A stretch of DNA of 64,000 nt, from positions 16,856,234-16,920,233 of the forward strand of contig JAVUNC010000019.1 of the NCBI GenBank assembly GCA_032173965.1, written 5' to 3'. Source of the DNA: Sitta carolinensis (lineage: Eukaryota; Chordata; Aves; Passeriformes; Sittidae). Positions 46,901-59,300 of this stretch are shown here, piece after piece. Position 1 is the stretch's first letter. The number at the start of each line of letters is the position of its first letter. A model generated the notes under the pieces. That model was not told the DNA's origin. It made no database searches and saw only the letters and a list, made by a program, of their open reading frames with translations. The position numbers were made by a program, and so were the translations under genes.

Positions 46901-49784
46901 GCAGAAAACAAACTTAAGAGTTAAAGATGATTTGTACTTGGCATGAGCACTATTATCTGTCACGATGGCTTTCCTAGCAGTAGTGTATATGTTTGGGAAG
47001 ACATTTCGGGGATCTGTGCCAGTAAGAGCCAGCCTTGGAAGCAAACTGTGTGTGAATGGCTGAGAAAACAAGCCTCTAGCATGAGCGACGAGCCAGCGTG
47101 GGGTGGGTGGGATGCAGGTCCAAGGGCAGGGACTGAGGGCCCTGCAGGACTTGGGTACATTCTCTGCACAGCCATGGAGAGATTAAATGTTCAGCAGGTA
47201 CTGGATTATTTATCTGATGTACGCACACGAGTGTTTACGAAAAACAAGTGCTCAATGATAAAGACTTGTTATCTTAGCTTTTACCAAAGATGTTGTAAGG
47301 ATGCCAAGTGGGAAAGTGAAACCTGACAAAATCACAAAGTAGCTCTAGAAGTTGCTGACTTTTAATTTTGAGCCTTTGCATATACAGGCAGCTCTAATTC
47401 TGTGTGCTGTTTCATACACATGATTGAGCAGCAGTTGTTTCTGCCTTTGTTATTGTCTCAGTACCTGCTGGTGCAAATGGGGAGTGCCTTGGCTGAGCAA
47501 GGCAGGAGTCCCCACAACCATGGAGCATTCTTACAGGAAAGGCTTCTGGATCTATCAGCTCCCACAGTTAAGTCTTTGCCCAGGTTTATGTTTCTGAAAG
47601 CCATGTTGGAAGATGTGGTGATGTTTTAGTTCCTTTGGCGCAGTTTAAAAAGCAGAAGGTGTGGTAGAGCTTGGTACTTTGCTGGACACAGCCAGTACAT
47701 TACCTTGTATTTCTGCATTGACCCTAGCTCTCCAAACACTTTTCTTGTATGTCAGACCTCAGGAGACTGCTGCACTGTGCCATGGGGACCTGAAAATTCC
47801 CTCATACATTTGAGAAAGGTGGTGGGATGGATGTATCTTGGATGGTTTTGAGCTTGATCCATGAGATGAGTGTTGGTTTGATGTCTGGATGGGTCTCAGT
47901 TCATTTCTATAATGTACCTGGCAGTTCCAAAATTCCCTGAGCTTTGCTCTCTCCCTCTTAACATTTCTCTCGTCTAACGTTTTTGAATTTTGCAGCTTTA
48001 TATAGGCTCCTTTTCCTCCCCCTTTCACCACTTGCTGCTGCTTCTCCTCCGCCCCAGTTACTAAAATCTCTCCCTGATGCGTCACCGTCGTCAGCAGGGC
48101 TCTTCTGAAAGCAGAGCACAAGGGGGGAAGAAGAAATGACCCCAGACCATCCTTAAGATTTCATATGGCTGCAAGTTGTTTGCTGATCAAAGGTGGCACA
48201 CAGGAGTCTCTCCTCTGTGCTTCCTCTATCCTTTTTGTGGCAACTTTCTTCCTGTTCCTAGCTGCCAAAGCTCACCCCTCGAGCTCTGCAGGGCCTCTGC
48301 TAAGATGAGAGTGGCTTTGCATTTCCAGCTGAAAAGCACTTCTGAGTACCCTGGTGTGTAAATCCCAGCTGCAAAATTCCTGCAGTCAGGGTGGTAGGTG
48401 CTTTCCAGGAGATGGGAACCCCTTTGGTAGGGAGAGCGAGGAATTTTGGGAAGAGGGGTGACATGGAGAGAGGAGAAATGCCCAGTGACAATGCTCAGCT
48501 GAATCAGCCGGTGAGAAGTCATTTTGATTGCTGCAGTCATCAAACCATGACTTTGAGAAGTGCTATGAGCAGCTCTTGCTTGTAGAAAGTTTGTAGGTGG
48601 TTGAAAAACAAACCCTGTCCCTCCCCTTGGAGGTTCTGAAGCTGCAAATGGACAAAGCCCTGAGCAACCTGCCCTGGTCCTGCTGCAACCCGTGAGCACA
48701 GAGGCCCCTCCAGCCAGGGTGGGTCTGACTTTCGTCCGTGTTGGAGAGAGGATCAAAACAAACAAAAATATTTGGGTCATTGCCAAGTGGAAGTATTAGG
48801 AGTGACATGGCAAATTTGTTTTAATGTAATCTGGACTTATCACTGGTTTAAACTGTACTGGAGGCTTTCAGCTCTGGGAAGGGGTTGATTAGATAAACGT
48901 ATTTATTTTCCTGCTATTCATTTTCCATGGATGAACATACCGGGGTAAGTTAAAAGCATGTGGCAAGGAAGAAACAAAAAAAAAAAGGGACAAATTAAGT
49001 GACTCCTGCCAAATTAATTATTCTGTTGCATTTCAACTCATATTTTTAAACCTACAACTCTGAAAGGGAATGTTCAAAATTATCTTTGCAATGACCATCT
49101 TTCCATCTAATTTAAAGTCATTCAGCTTTACAAGAAGCAATTATGCTCTGCACTAACAAATGAAAAGACATGGCAACATCAGAAAAACTGATTATTCAAG
49201 CAATCTTTCTTACATAAAATAGCCAACTAATCTCCCAGCTTCAGTCCTTTAGTGCTATTGCAAATACCCTCCTGAAAGAGAACTTCTTTCTTGGCACTTT
49301 GGCAGTCTGCCTCTTGTCCCTGATGGCTCCCTGTGTAGTCAGTCATGGTTTGGGGGTTAAGAAATCCTTTTCTCTTTTATTTCTCTATCTCTTCTTGCAC
49401 TCAGTGCAATTATTTTCCTTGCGACTCAATGAAAGCAAAGCACAGGGAATGAGGTTTGTGTCCTGCTCAGAAAAATAAGGAAATCTCGAGACTTGCTGCT
49501 ATTCTGCTGCTCTGGCCATCACCCTTGAGGCCATCTGAGGTTGTGGAGGAATCTAAGTGTTTTGTAAGTCATTAACTAGTGCAGTGTTGTGCTGGAAGTG
49601 GTTATTGTTAGCCTAACTCTACTTACAGAAAAAGAAAAGGAAAATACAAAGTCTTGCTTGCAGAAGAACTCCTAATAAGTTGTTGTCAAACACCTAAAAT
49701 CCTAATACCTGTGCCTTTTTCTTCTCACCCTTCCACTGCTCTCTGGAGAAAACCAGGGTGGAGCAGGGGTCAGCCATGAACGCC
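43996..49784. other. no recognisable gene; contains a hairpin and a possible conserved block
   Basis: No coding exon could be supported. The perfect inverted repeat at 45023-45063 is listed separately. The block 45570-45850 (with ccttgatctctcatcgctca, ataaatccaaggatttatca and ttaagcctaatgggtcgtaa) is non-repetitive, contains clustered TAAT and GATAA cores, and has the look of a conserved enhancer. Overlapping frames around 46943-48800 are judged spurious. Confidence 0.5.
45023..45063. repeat. perfect 16-bp inverted repeat with a 9-nt loop
   Basis: Left arm 45023-45038 (tcttgtattccccagg) and right arm 45048-45063 (cctggggaatacaaga) are exact reverse complements around the loop ttccaaagg. Five more bases could pair further out (attga near 45012-45016 with tcaat near 45072) across an internal loop. 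It could act as an RNA hairpin on either strand or be a chance or duplication-derived palindrome. It is shorter than a typical microRNA precursor stem. Confidence 0.85.
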
Positions 49785-49945
49785 TTTTCCAAGTCATTGA
49801 TGAAGAAGTTAAACTGGGCCCAGTATATTGCCCTTGTGGGCACCATTAGTGACAGATCTCCAACCTAGACCCCACTGGTTACCATCCTCTGGCTTCTGCC
49901 ATTCACTTCTCAATCCACTTCACTGTCCACTCAAAGCCCCCTTTA
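49785..49945 (-). mobile_element. CR1 LINE internal fragment, reverse-transcriptase region, antisense
   Basis: The run aagtcattgatgaagaagtt, aaactgggcccagtatattg, agtgacagatctccaacc, cttctcaatccacttcactg, tccactcaaagcccc is the antisense of the CR1 reverse-transcriptase segment in which avian copies read 'ttgatgaagatgttaaacag ... gggcccagtattgacccc ... ttctcaatccacctcactgt'. Stops and gaps break the frame. Confidence 0.75.
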
Positions 49946-49947
49946 GC

Positions 49948-49992
49948 CTTTCTATAAATTCAAAAATGCGCCTTCTATAAATTCAAAAATGC
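49948..49992. repeat. 22-bp tandem duplication
   Basis: The unit ccttctataaattcaaaaat (plus gc) occurs twice in a row directly after the CR1 fragment, the first copy with one extra T and one extra G. Confidence 0.9.
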
Positions 49993-50806
49993 CTTTTCTG
50001 CAATAAAGCATTTCTAAATCCTGATTGCTCTTAATGTTAAAAACATCTACAGAAAAAGTTTTAGTGAGCCATCAGTGTCCTGTGCTGTCTTCAGGAGGAG
50101 GATGATGGTATTGAGTGGCTCTGATTTTTCCTGCTGGTAGAAGCAGGAGGTGGAGCTTGGTGGTTTCTTCCACTCTACTCTAGGATCCGCTTGGGATAAT
50201 AAATATATTTATGCTTTCCAGGATGCTTTTACGTATTCTTTCTTAAAGTCAGTATCTGCACATTTGCAGCTGTCTTTGCTCTAAGTGGACTGTCATAAAT
50301 ACTTGCTCTTAATTCTGTTAGCCCTAAATTGGTTTTGTCAATGTTTGTATTTCTGTAGCTGTTGCTGAGATATTTTTGGGGGTGTCCAGGACCATTCTGT
50401 GCCCCCTCTCCTACCTTCCCACACCTGCACCCCTGCTTGGCAGTGCCCTGCTCTGTCATTGCGTGCACCGCCGATGGCACTGGGATAATCCAGATTTCAT
50501 TCTCCTGGGAGTACCTGCCTGGTATTGCTCTCTGTACAAGCATTACAGTTATGTACACGGATCAGCCCCCTGGTCAATAAAAGAACTGCTGGTACAGCTG
50601 CAGCAAAGCCCAGGGAGGCACAGCCACAGCCTGACCCTCAGCAGAGTCGGTGCTTCAGCACATCTGAATCAGCCGGTTATTTGCTGGCTTTATTCCCCCT
50701 TTCCATCTCATAACAGTTCTTAATTTTATATTTTTAGCCTCATTATTACAGAACATAAGGTTGATGTTTATAGGGAACTATTCATGAGGCTTTCAAGACT
50801 TCTTTC
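49993..50806. other. no recognisable gene
   Basis: A non-coding interval between the CR1 fragment and the solo LTR. Three overlapping short plus-strand frames near 50362-50723 have no splice support. Confidence 0.55.
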
Positions 50807-50811
50807 CTGAT

Positions 50812-51498
50812 TGTCTTGGTTTGAGCAACAGGTGTCTGCTAAGGAAGGCAGGAGCCTCCTTTGGAATGGAGGATGTAACCGCCCTCCCTCCAAATTATTA
50901 TAATTTTGAAATTAAGGGGCTCTCAGGCAAAGAGATGGGAATAGGAATAACAGTTCTTTAGTAGGAGAATTAAAATAAAAATGCAACCCCAGTGCCAGAG
51001 TCAAGAATCAAACCTGCCTCCTGTGGGTCAGGGTATTGGCAGCAGAGCCATTCCATGGGGGCTGCAGCCTCCTGCAGGGGCAGCTGTGGCTCTGCTGGAG
51101 CAGGGATCCTGCAGCAAGGGGCAGATTCCCTCTGCAGGGCCAGTGGAGCTGGAGCTGGGCCTGCTCTGCCTCTGGGCATCCAGAGGGAAAGGCTGCCCTG
51201 GTGTTCCAGAGCTGAGATTGGAGCCAGGCAGGAATGCTTGGCTCCTGCCCTGGCTGGAGCCTCTCCCATGGGATGGTGTCAGTTTATCAGCCAGGACAGG
51301 AGACTCAGTGGCCATCAGCAGAAGCTCTCTCCTGGAGGGAGGCTGGGGTGGAAGAGATAAAGCAAAGTGCCCAGCTGGTTTTTAACAGCTGCCCCATGAT
51401 CAGAAAACCACCACCACCCCTCAGCCCCCTGCCCCAGTTTCAACAGGTGGTGATAGAATACATGCCTCTGGTCACATCTTACACTGCAACCCAAGACA
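50812..51498. mobile_element. solo LTR of an endogenous retrovirus (ERVL-type by TSD length)
   Basis: A 687-bp element starts TGTCTTGGTTTG and ends CCCAAGACA, giving the TG...CA ends of a retroviral LTR. The 5 bp before it (ctgat, 50807-50811) are repeated exactly after it (51499-51503), a perfect target-site duplication. Five bases is the usual length for ERVL elements, although other classes can also give it. Inside are caggtgtctgctaaggaagg and aattattataattttgaaat, which match LTRs I associate with passerine genomes. Only one LTR is present, with no internal region, so it arose by LTR-LTR recombination. The intact duplication suggests a fairly young insertion. The exact family is not assigned. 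Confidence 0.85.
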
Positions 51499-51503
51499 CT
51501 GAT

Positions 51504-54500
51504 CTGCAAATTACTCAAAGGATTGTTGTGTTTGCAAATCGAACATCACTGTTCCTGCCCTGGTCGTGGCTTTGTGTCCTAGCACTGAATTTAAATTGAT
51601 GTTTTAAAAGCAATTTTGTCTGAGCAGCAGTCTCTTCCAATGTCAGAAAATTCAGGCACTACAGCCACAGGCCATCAAGATGATTGCCCAGTCGCTCGGG
51701 GTCACTGGGGTTTTCTGTCCCTCTGCCTGTGCAGGAAGAGCAGAGGATGGTTTGCAGCCAGCTGAGCTGACACATCTCTGCTGTGCTGCCTGGAATTGGG
51801 AATGGCGTTGCAAACTCACTGGGGTTATGCTGGTACCATTAGCTCACTTACCTCTCCAGCTTGGAGTTGTCTTTGACAGCCAGCTCTGTCCCTGCTCCTT
51901 GTTTCTGTATGATCACAGTGTTGGTAGTCTTCCCCTAAAAAGTTTGTGTGGTAGCTCTTCATCTGTAGCCAGCTGTAGCAATAAGCAGCTTTTCAATATT
52001 CCTGATCATCACTGGGGTTTTGGGTGGTCTATCATTTATCCAAAAATATGTATCTATTCAACCTTTGCTGTACTATTTTCATATATCCCTCTTCAATGGG
52101 ATTTGCCAAGGACTGTCTCTTTTTATAAATCTTGCTAAATTTTTATCTTTGAAATTGCAGGATTTTACAGTTTCCTCCCCCAGAAGTAACGCTGCCCTGA
52201 GATATGCTTTCTGATTTTCCTTCTTTCCTGCTCCTGACACTTCCCTGTATTAATTTGCATTTTCCAAGACAGACGCTTGGCCCCAGTTTCCTTAGGGGTT
52301 GCTGCCCTTCCTTGGCAAGGCTTGATCTGCTCCAGGAGTCTGCTTGAGTCCCTTTTGCTGTGAACCTCTACTCATCTCTGTTTTGAGCATTGTAGAGGAT
52401 TTTACTGTGGTGGATGAGCTAGAAACACAGAAAACAGCCCACATCACACATCAGCCCTAAATTCTGCCTGCAGGCTCCTCTCCCTCCTTATACTGCTGTT
52501 GCTACCAAGTCCCTCCATGGCATTTCCCAAATGTGATGTATCCCAGAGGATGCAGAATACTGTCCCAGATTAACATCATGGTTTTCTGAGACTCATCTAT
52601 TAAGAATATGTTTAAGCAAATGGAGTATTCATGATTCTAGATAAAATTAAGGGGGAGGAGGGAGTGGTTTCACATTTTGAAAGCAAACATTTAAAACAGA
52701 TGCAGCCTGCTGGGAAGGATCACATTGAATTGCATGACTTTTAAAAAGAAAAGAACATCCATTTTACCCAAGTCCTCAGTATGAAACATTAGGAGTTAAG
52801 AGACATTTTTCGCCCACTTTGAAAGTAAATGTATTTTAAATTTCTTTGGTGCAGCTGCTGCTTTCTCTCTCTGGAAAGCCTTCCTTGTGCCTTGAGTGAT
52901 GTAAAGATGTGGGCTCGGTACTGATCCAGTTTAAGATTCCAAACTTCCTTTCCACTCTTTGGAGCTTTTCCCACCACCACCTTCTAGATAAGCGTAGAAC
53001 TGTCTTTTATTTTAACATAACATTGGTTTAGGGAGATTTATTGGAGATTCATCATCTCGGTGCAAGGAAAAGTATGAGTGTGAAGGTTTCATGTCATTTT
53101 GGAATAGCTAAATCAGTGTAAGATGTTATGAAATCAGCTGGCTTCTCTTTTTCCTCCAGTATAAATATGTAGTGCTGCCTACATTTAAAAAAAAAATAAG
53201 CCAGAATAACCCAGGACCTGTGCAAGAGTCCCATGGTGTGGTGGTGCTGTTGGGGAAGCCAGGAGCTGTGGCAGGTTGCTCCTGTTACTGCTCATCACCA
53301 AGGGGTATTGTTGGAGTTCCTGCTCCAGGTACCACTCACTTGGGGCTGCAGAATCGTCCTGCAGAATGGCTTGGGCTGAAGATGCTGGTAAGTTAGGAAT
53401 GCCAAAATTCTGGGGAATCTGGTGTTTCCTGAGCTCTGTTACCACCCATGGGCTGCAGGAGGAATTGCTGAGGGCACCAGCCACATCTCAGCGCTGAGTT
53501 TGGCTGAAGCAGCAGCAGGATTTTGCTGTTTCATTACCCTTGTTGTCCTGATCCAGTCTGCCCCAGGGACTTCCCTCTCCCATCTCCAGGTAGAGCCTCC
53601 TCCTTTCCTGTTCCTCTTCTGAAAAAAGGGGAGTGTATTTTCTGGATTGAGTGTGCTGATCAAGAGCTTGTTAATGCTGTTGTACCATTCTGGATACATC
53701 AGCTGTGCCCAGAATACTCAGTCTGAAGCCATTATTCTCTAGAAGTGATCTTCCTATCTTCCTTTATTCTTGTTACTATTATTAATAATTTTATACAGCC
53801 AGCACTGAGCACTTTTCCAATAGTAACTTGTATTTAGTGACTTACTAAGGCTTATCCAAGTCAGAGTTTCCCTGTGGATGTTCTGAGATTGTTTCTTATT
53901 TAAAAACATCATCTAAATTCAAATCAGGAATTAACACAGTTTTGCAAATGACATTCACCCCTCTGCAGAAGGACCAGCATTAATCCTGTGTGCTGCAGCA
54001 ATGGTATTTCAAGCCTTGTTTGAGGGCTTTAGTGGGCTTAAATCAGCCTTAGGCAAAGCACAAGCATCTGCAATAGTTAGACTGGACTAACACTGCCTAC
54101 TTTGGGCAGTTTAAATATGTCAGAGGGGCTCTATCTATGGGTTCCCTTTATACCCAGGGAGAAGACAAGGTGCTCCACAAAACCTTCCTGCATTGCTTGG
54201 TACTGGAGTTAGAAGCTATAGACAAAATCTTCACACAACCCTGTTCCTAAACCATTTGCTCTACTGCTGGAATCCTGGTCTTTGCTGGGAGAGAGGGGTA
54301 AGGTCTCTGTTTCAGAGCTCTAAGGGAACCAACGGGGTGCTGGCAGAACCAGCAGAATCTTTCTTTAGGGGCACTTCCAACTTCTGCTGAAATTCAGTTC
54401 AGGTTGGTCTGGTTCCTGTAGGGCTCTCTTGAAATCCCCACTGTAATATATTAATATATTTGCCTCTTTACTGGTTGTCATCAGCAGTCCATGCTGTTTG

Positions 54501-55671
54501 AGTTCCTGGAGATCCCACAAAACCCGTTGTGCTGGGCCAGTGGGTGGGGTTGGAGAGTTTCCATTCCTTCCCTCCCGCGTCTCTGTAGGGTAGAGTCTGC
54601 CCTTGGCACAGAAATTGTGAAGTGGGGCTCCGAGTGCAAGAGGAATGTGATACACTTGCTTCTCTGACATCCTGCTGCTCAGAAAAACATAAACCCGAAG
54701 CAGATGTGTCATTAAATCATTTTGAATCATTGCAAACATTGCAGGAGTTCAGTACAAGCATCCATAGCTTTAAGCCACCTTCGCAAAGCGCTTTGCATCT
54801 GTCATAAAATTTGGATGAGCTACGCTGGGTAAACTGTTTTACTGTTACCTGATAGCCACCTACCTTTTAGAGCTGAGCCTTGCTGAGGGGAGGTAGAAAT
54901 AGATTTCAGTGCATTGTGAGAGCTCAGAGTGACTGCTGTGATTTCTTGGTCCCGTAAAGCTGCTGCCCTGCATAGGAAAATACCTCCCTTTAATTCAGGG
55001 GCCCAGCAGAGGAAGCTGTCTTGGATCTGAGATGAAAGTGTATGATTATTTAATCACTGGTTGGTTGGTGATAATGAGCAAGTATTTTGCAAAATGAGCT
55101 CTTAAAGGGAGTCTCTAAACATAGATCCTGTGCTGCAGTGCTGGAGCAGAGCACAAAGTGTGGCCCTGCTGTTCTCAAGAAAGGCTCATTGGATCACTGT
55201 TCTTTGCAGCCAGGCTTTGGTGGCAAACCTGCTGCCCAAATTACCAAGCAACAGGTGTGCCAAGGCCAGGAGGAGGACAGTGCTCCAAGGGTTTCTTGAC
55301 TCAAAACTGTCATTTCTTGTGCTTTGCTGAGCTTTTCAAGCAAGGATACATTCCCATTTAATTGCTGGACTTCTGAGAACAGCTTGACAGAAGAACAGAC
55401 AAACAATCTTGTTTTCCTTTGTTAGCTATTTTTATTTTACCTGGATCATTACTTATCAAAGAGCACTGCTATCACTTGAAATAAACATGTTTAAACATTA
55501 ATAAGTAGTTTAAGAGATGCTCTTTTTGATGCTGTCTGGGAAGGCATCCTCTGATTTTTGGAGGAGAAAAAATTCAGCACAAATGTTTTTACCCTCGTGT
55601 GTTTTAATATCCCTCAACAATTACCTTGCAAGTGGGAAAGCAAAGAAGGGAAATTGCTGCCATCAACTGCC
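51504..55671. other. no recognisable gene
   Basis: Mixed-composition DNA with no exon supported by both splice sites. A donor-like ctggtaagtt sits at 53388-53397 within a GC-moderate stretch, but no acceptor and frame go with it. A short palindromic AT block (taatatattaatatat) lies near 54446-54461. Confidence 0.5.
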
Positions 55672-56395
55672 CTTAACAATTGCCTTGACAAAGGCCTGAC
55701 CAAGCCAACAGTGTGAGCGAGGAGAGCTTTGTGAGGGTACCTGGGTCTGCACACTCTTCTTTATTACCTCTTACAGTTTCAGCTGCATTGAAAGCCTCAT
55801 GTAAAATCAGAATGTCATCGTGGTACCTATATTTCCAAGTGTCTTGGAGAACTGGCTTTCAAAGGAGGAATTATTCCATTCCCTTGTGGCTGAGCAAGTT
55901 GCAGTACGCAACTGGTGCTTAACATTGCCTGACCAAGCCAACAGTGTGAGTGAGGAGAGCTTTGTGAGGGTACCTGTGTCTGCAGACTCTTCTTTATTAC
56001 CTCTTACAATTTCAGCTGCATTGAAAGCCTCATAGAAAAACGTCATGGTGGTATCCATGTCTCCAAATGTCTTGGAGAACTGGCTTTCAGAAGGAAGAAT
56101 TATTCTATTCCCTTGTGGCTGAGCAAGCTGCACTACTTAAGTGCTGCTTAACATTGCCTTGACAAAAGTCTGACCAAGCCAACAGTGTGAGTGAGGAGAG
56201 CTTTGTGAGGGTACCTGGGTCTGCACACTCTTCTTTATTACCTCTTACAATTTCAGCTGCATTGAAAGCCTCATGTAAAATCAGAATGTCATCGTGGTAC
56301 CTATATTTCCAAGTGTCTTGGAGAACTGGCTTTCAAAAGGAGGAATTATTCCATTCCCTGGTGGCTGAGCGAGCTGCAGTACATAAGTGCTGCTC
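55672..56395. repeat. tandem triplication of a ~237-bp block, A-B-A pattern
   Basis: Three copies follow each other. The landmark accaagccaacagtgtgag begins at 55699, 55932 and 56172, so the spacings are 233 and 240 bp. Copies 1 and 3 are nearly identical over about 200 bp and share words absent from the middle copy (for example gggtctgcacactcttcttt and aaaatcagaatgtcatcgtg). Copy 2 differs at many positions and has its own version (gtgtctgcagactcttcttt; gaaaaacgtcatggtggtat). Short frames open in single copies on either strand, but stops differ between copies, so no repeated exon is claimed. Confidence 0.9.
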
Positions 56396-59300
56396 CGTGT
56401 CCACGTGAGATGCGGGGTTGGTCGCTCCACAGTGATTCAGGAAGCCAAGCCAGAAGGGACTGTTGAGTCATCCTTGTCCTCACCCCAGTGAGCTGCTCTG
56501 TTTCCACCTGCTCCTCTCAGCACAGGGCACACTGGGTCTGCCTGCACTTCCCTCTGCAGGAAGAGAGCCAGGCTTCACATGGCATCTCCAAGAATTGAAG
56601 CGTTTTCTGCTCTATTTCGTAGCTTGTTTGAGAATTTAATGATTCATGCTATAAAAATACTTTCCTTGTTGGCTTTTCCCTGTCTTCAGCTTCCAGCCAG
56701 TGATTTCTTGTATTGTTACTGCAGAGATAACAAAGCCTTTTTCCGGCACTGTGTTTTCCTTTGTGAAGGGGTTTTACGCTATAATCAAGTTACCTCTCAG
56801 ACAAGCTGAACAGATTGAGCTCCACATTTCTCATTAAAAGGCGCTTTTCTCCCATCAGTAATTTTTACTGCATCCTTTTCAGTGGCTAACACTGTTATGC
56901 CAAGGTTATCCCAAAGCTGTTCCAGGTTCCATCTCATCAGCTGTGACGTGGGGGTGAAGTTGTCTCCTGGCTTGCACGTGTTGCATTTCCAGTTTATATG
57001 GACATGGCCCAAGTGGAATATCCCCCATCACACAAGGAGGTTGTGCTCTGGTCTCCAGGATATTTTTACAGAGGCATTTTGTTGCTGCCTGCTGTGGCCA
57101 GTTCTGTAGGTACCTCCACAGTCCTTGTGATGCCAAATAGTTTTGCATTTTCACTGCATTTTTTGCACATAAAAGAGGAAAAAAAATTTTGACAGCACAG
57201 AGTTGTTCCTGGAGAAAGATGAGTTAGGAACTTAATAAACACAGGTATTCCCTGTGCTTTCTTATTTGTTGGTTTTCTGGTTTGGCAGCTAAGCTAAAGT
57301 TCAATTAAGTGTCTAACCTTGCTGCAGGGAGAGCTGGGGAACCATTTGTTATTTTAAATCTCTTTACTTTTCAATTGTCAAATTCAATTAAGGGAGAAAA
57401 TATGTTTTCATAGGAAAAGGGCAGCTGCTATAGAAAACGACCTGAGTTGTTCCAGGCTCTGTAGAGGGTTTTTATGCTTTCAGCAGAGCCATCTTCAGAG
57501 GTTTTGGCAGTAACTTCAGAGTTGTGGCAAAGAAGTATTTGCTTATCTTAACATTTTGGGCATTTAATGTGCATATTTTCATGCTTTGCAGCCAAGCTGC
57601 AACCACAGAGGGCAGAGCTCAGCAACATCCACCCTTAGCCACTGCTTTCAGCCTGTTTGCAGAAAAGTTTTGTTTGTACAGGCTGCACCTTGCCCCAGAA
57701 CTGTCGAAATCAAAAGTGATTTTTCCTGGGAACCCAGACACATATGTAGGGATTTTGCAGTTGGTTTTGTTTTAATTTCACTGCATCCCAGACACATCCC
57801 TTCTTTCCTGCAAAATCTCATTTCTGTGTATTTTCCTGGGTTTGGAAAGGGGGAGAAAAGGGTATATTGTGCATCAGAGGATGTTATATGTAAAGACTGG
57901 GGGGTGCTTCGGTCCCATGGGTCCTGTGAAAGTGAGATTGGTGTTCTCATGGGCTTTGTCACTCAGTGGTGCAAAACCAAGTTGCAGACATTGCTTGAGT
58001 TCATCTGGAACCACCTCCTAACCAGGGCCTTGGGCATTTGTGTAGAGCTGCTGAATGTCCAGTACCTGGATTCAGAGAAGGAGTAAAATACTGGTTTAAC
58101 TAGGAGTAAAAAACTTTTGGTGTAAAATACTGTTCTCAGGCTGTCAGGATATTCTGCTGGATAAAGCTAACCTGGTTAGCTTTCTTTACAGCCCTTTGCA
58201 ATAACCTTTGAGTTTTTCAGTAGTCTCAGAGCAGATGCTCTTTCTTTTGCTGTCTCGTCCCCTCTCCCCTCCAGCTAATGGTAAAAAGTATTTTTAAGTA
58301 CTGTTTCACATAAATCTTGGAGGTTGAGTGACTTAAAAGCCAGCTGGAAAGCTGAATGTGTCATCTCTGGAGTAAAACATAGATTTAGGGAGTTTTCATG
58401 GGCTTTTTTTCCCCAGTGTTACCATTTCTGGTGGGCCAGCAGATGGAACTGCCCACGAGGCTGTATTTATCCCTGCAAAGCCAGCTGCTGCAAAGTGCTG
58501 GGGCGAGGGTTGCTTTGATTCCTGTGCTTTGGAGAAGCTTGTTGTTATAATGAGAATAATGTCCCTCTGTTTGGCTTAGCAACATTCTGCAAATCAGTAT
58601 TTGTTCTTGAGCTCGTGTTTAAATCCCACTTAGTTAATTTAGGCCAAAGCTGCAAGCCTGTATTGTCCTATGAAAAACAAAAAAGGAGCAATTTTGGGGC
58701 AGAACATGATTTCTGAGATATCTGGTGGCATCCTAGAAATTAAAGGGGTTTTCCCACTGGTGTGGATGTGATGCCATATTCTGCAGTCTCCATAAAAGCA
58801 CAAATGTGGTGATTACAGTGAGTGGCAATTGGCCTTTAGCATTTGTCACTGATCCTGAGAGGTCTTGGAAAGACAACAGCCAAAAAACATGGGGCCAAGA
58901 GAGCCACAAACTGAGAAACAGCCAGAATAGTGTTAAAGCTTTTTGATATTCAGGATAAAGAAATCCAAAATAGTGGCACCAGTGGGCTCACTGTGCAGGT
59001 AGAAAAAGAAAACTAGAATGATAATAATAATAAAATATTTTTGGAAGCTCAGGAAGGCAGAAGCAGGAGGAGTGTTAAGTGCTGGGTGAAGCCCACGGCG
59101 TCCGTGTGGGAGCTGCCAGCAGCACAGCGGGCTCTGGGTGCTGGCTGCTGCACAGGGACTCTGTAAATTCTGTGGAAATGAATATTTAATAGAGAAATAA
59201 AGTGATTATATATATGTGTAAATGCTGTTTTTATCTCCTTGCTGCCCTATAAATGGCTGGTAGCTATCAGCCCAGGAGGGCTGCAGTAATTATGGCTTCA

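Noticed and set aside
57586..58086. 166-codon plus-strand open frame
   Set aside because: Crossed by an opposing frame, with no family resemblance and no splice sites.
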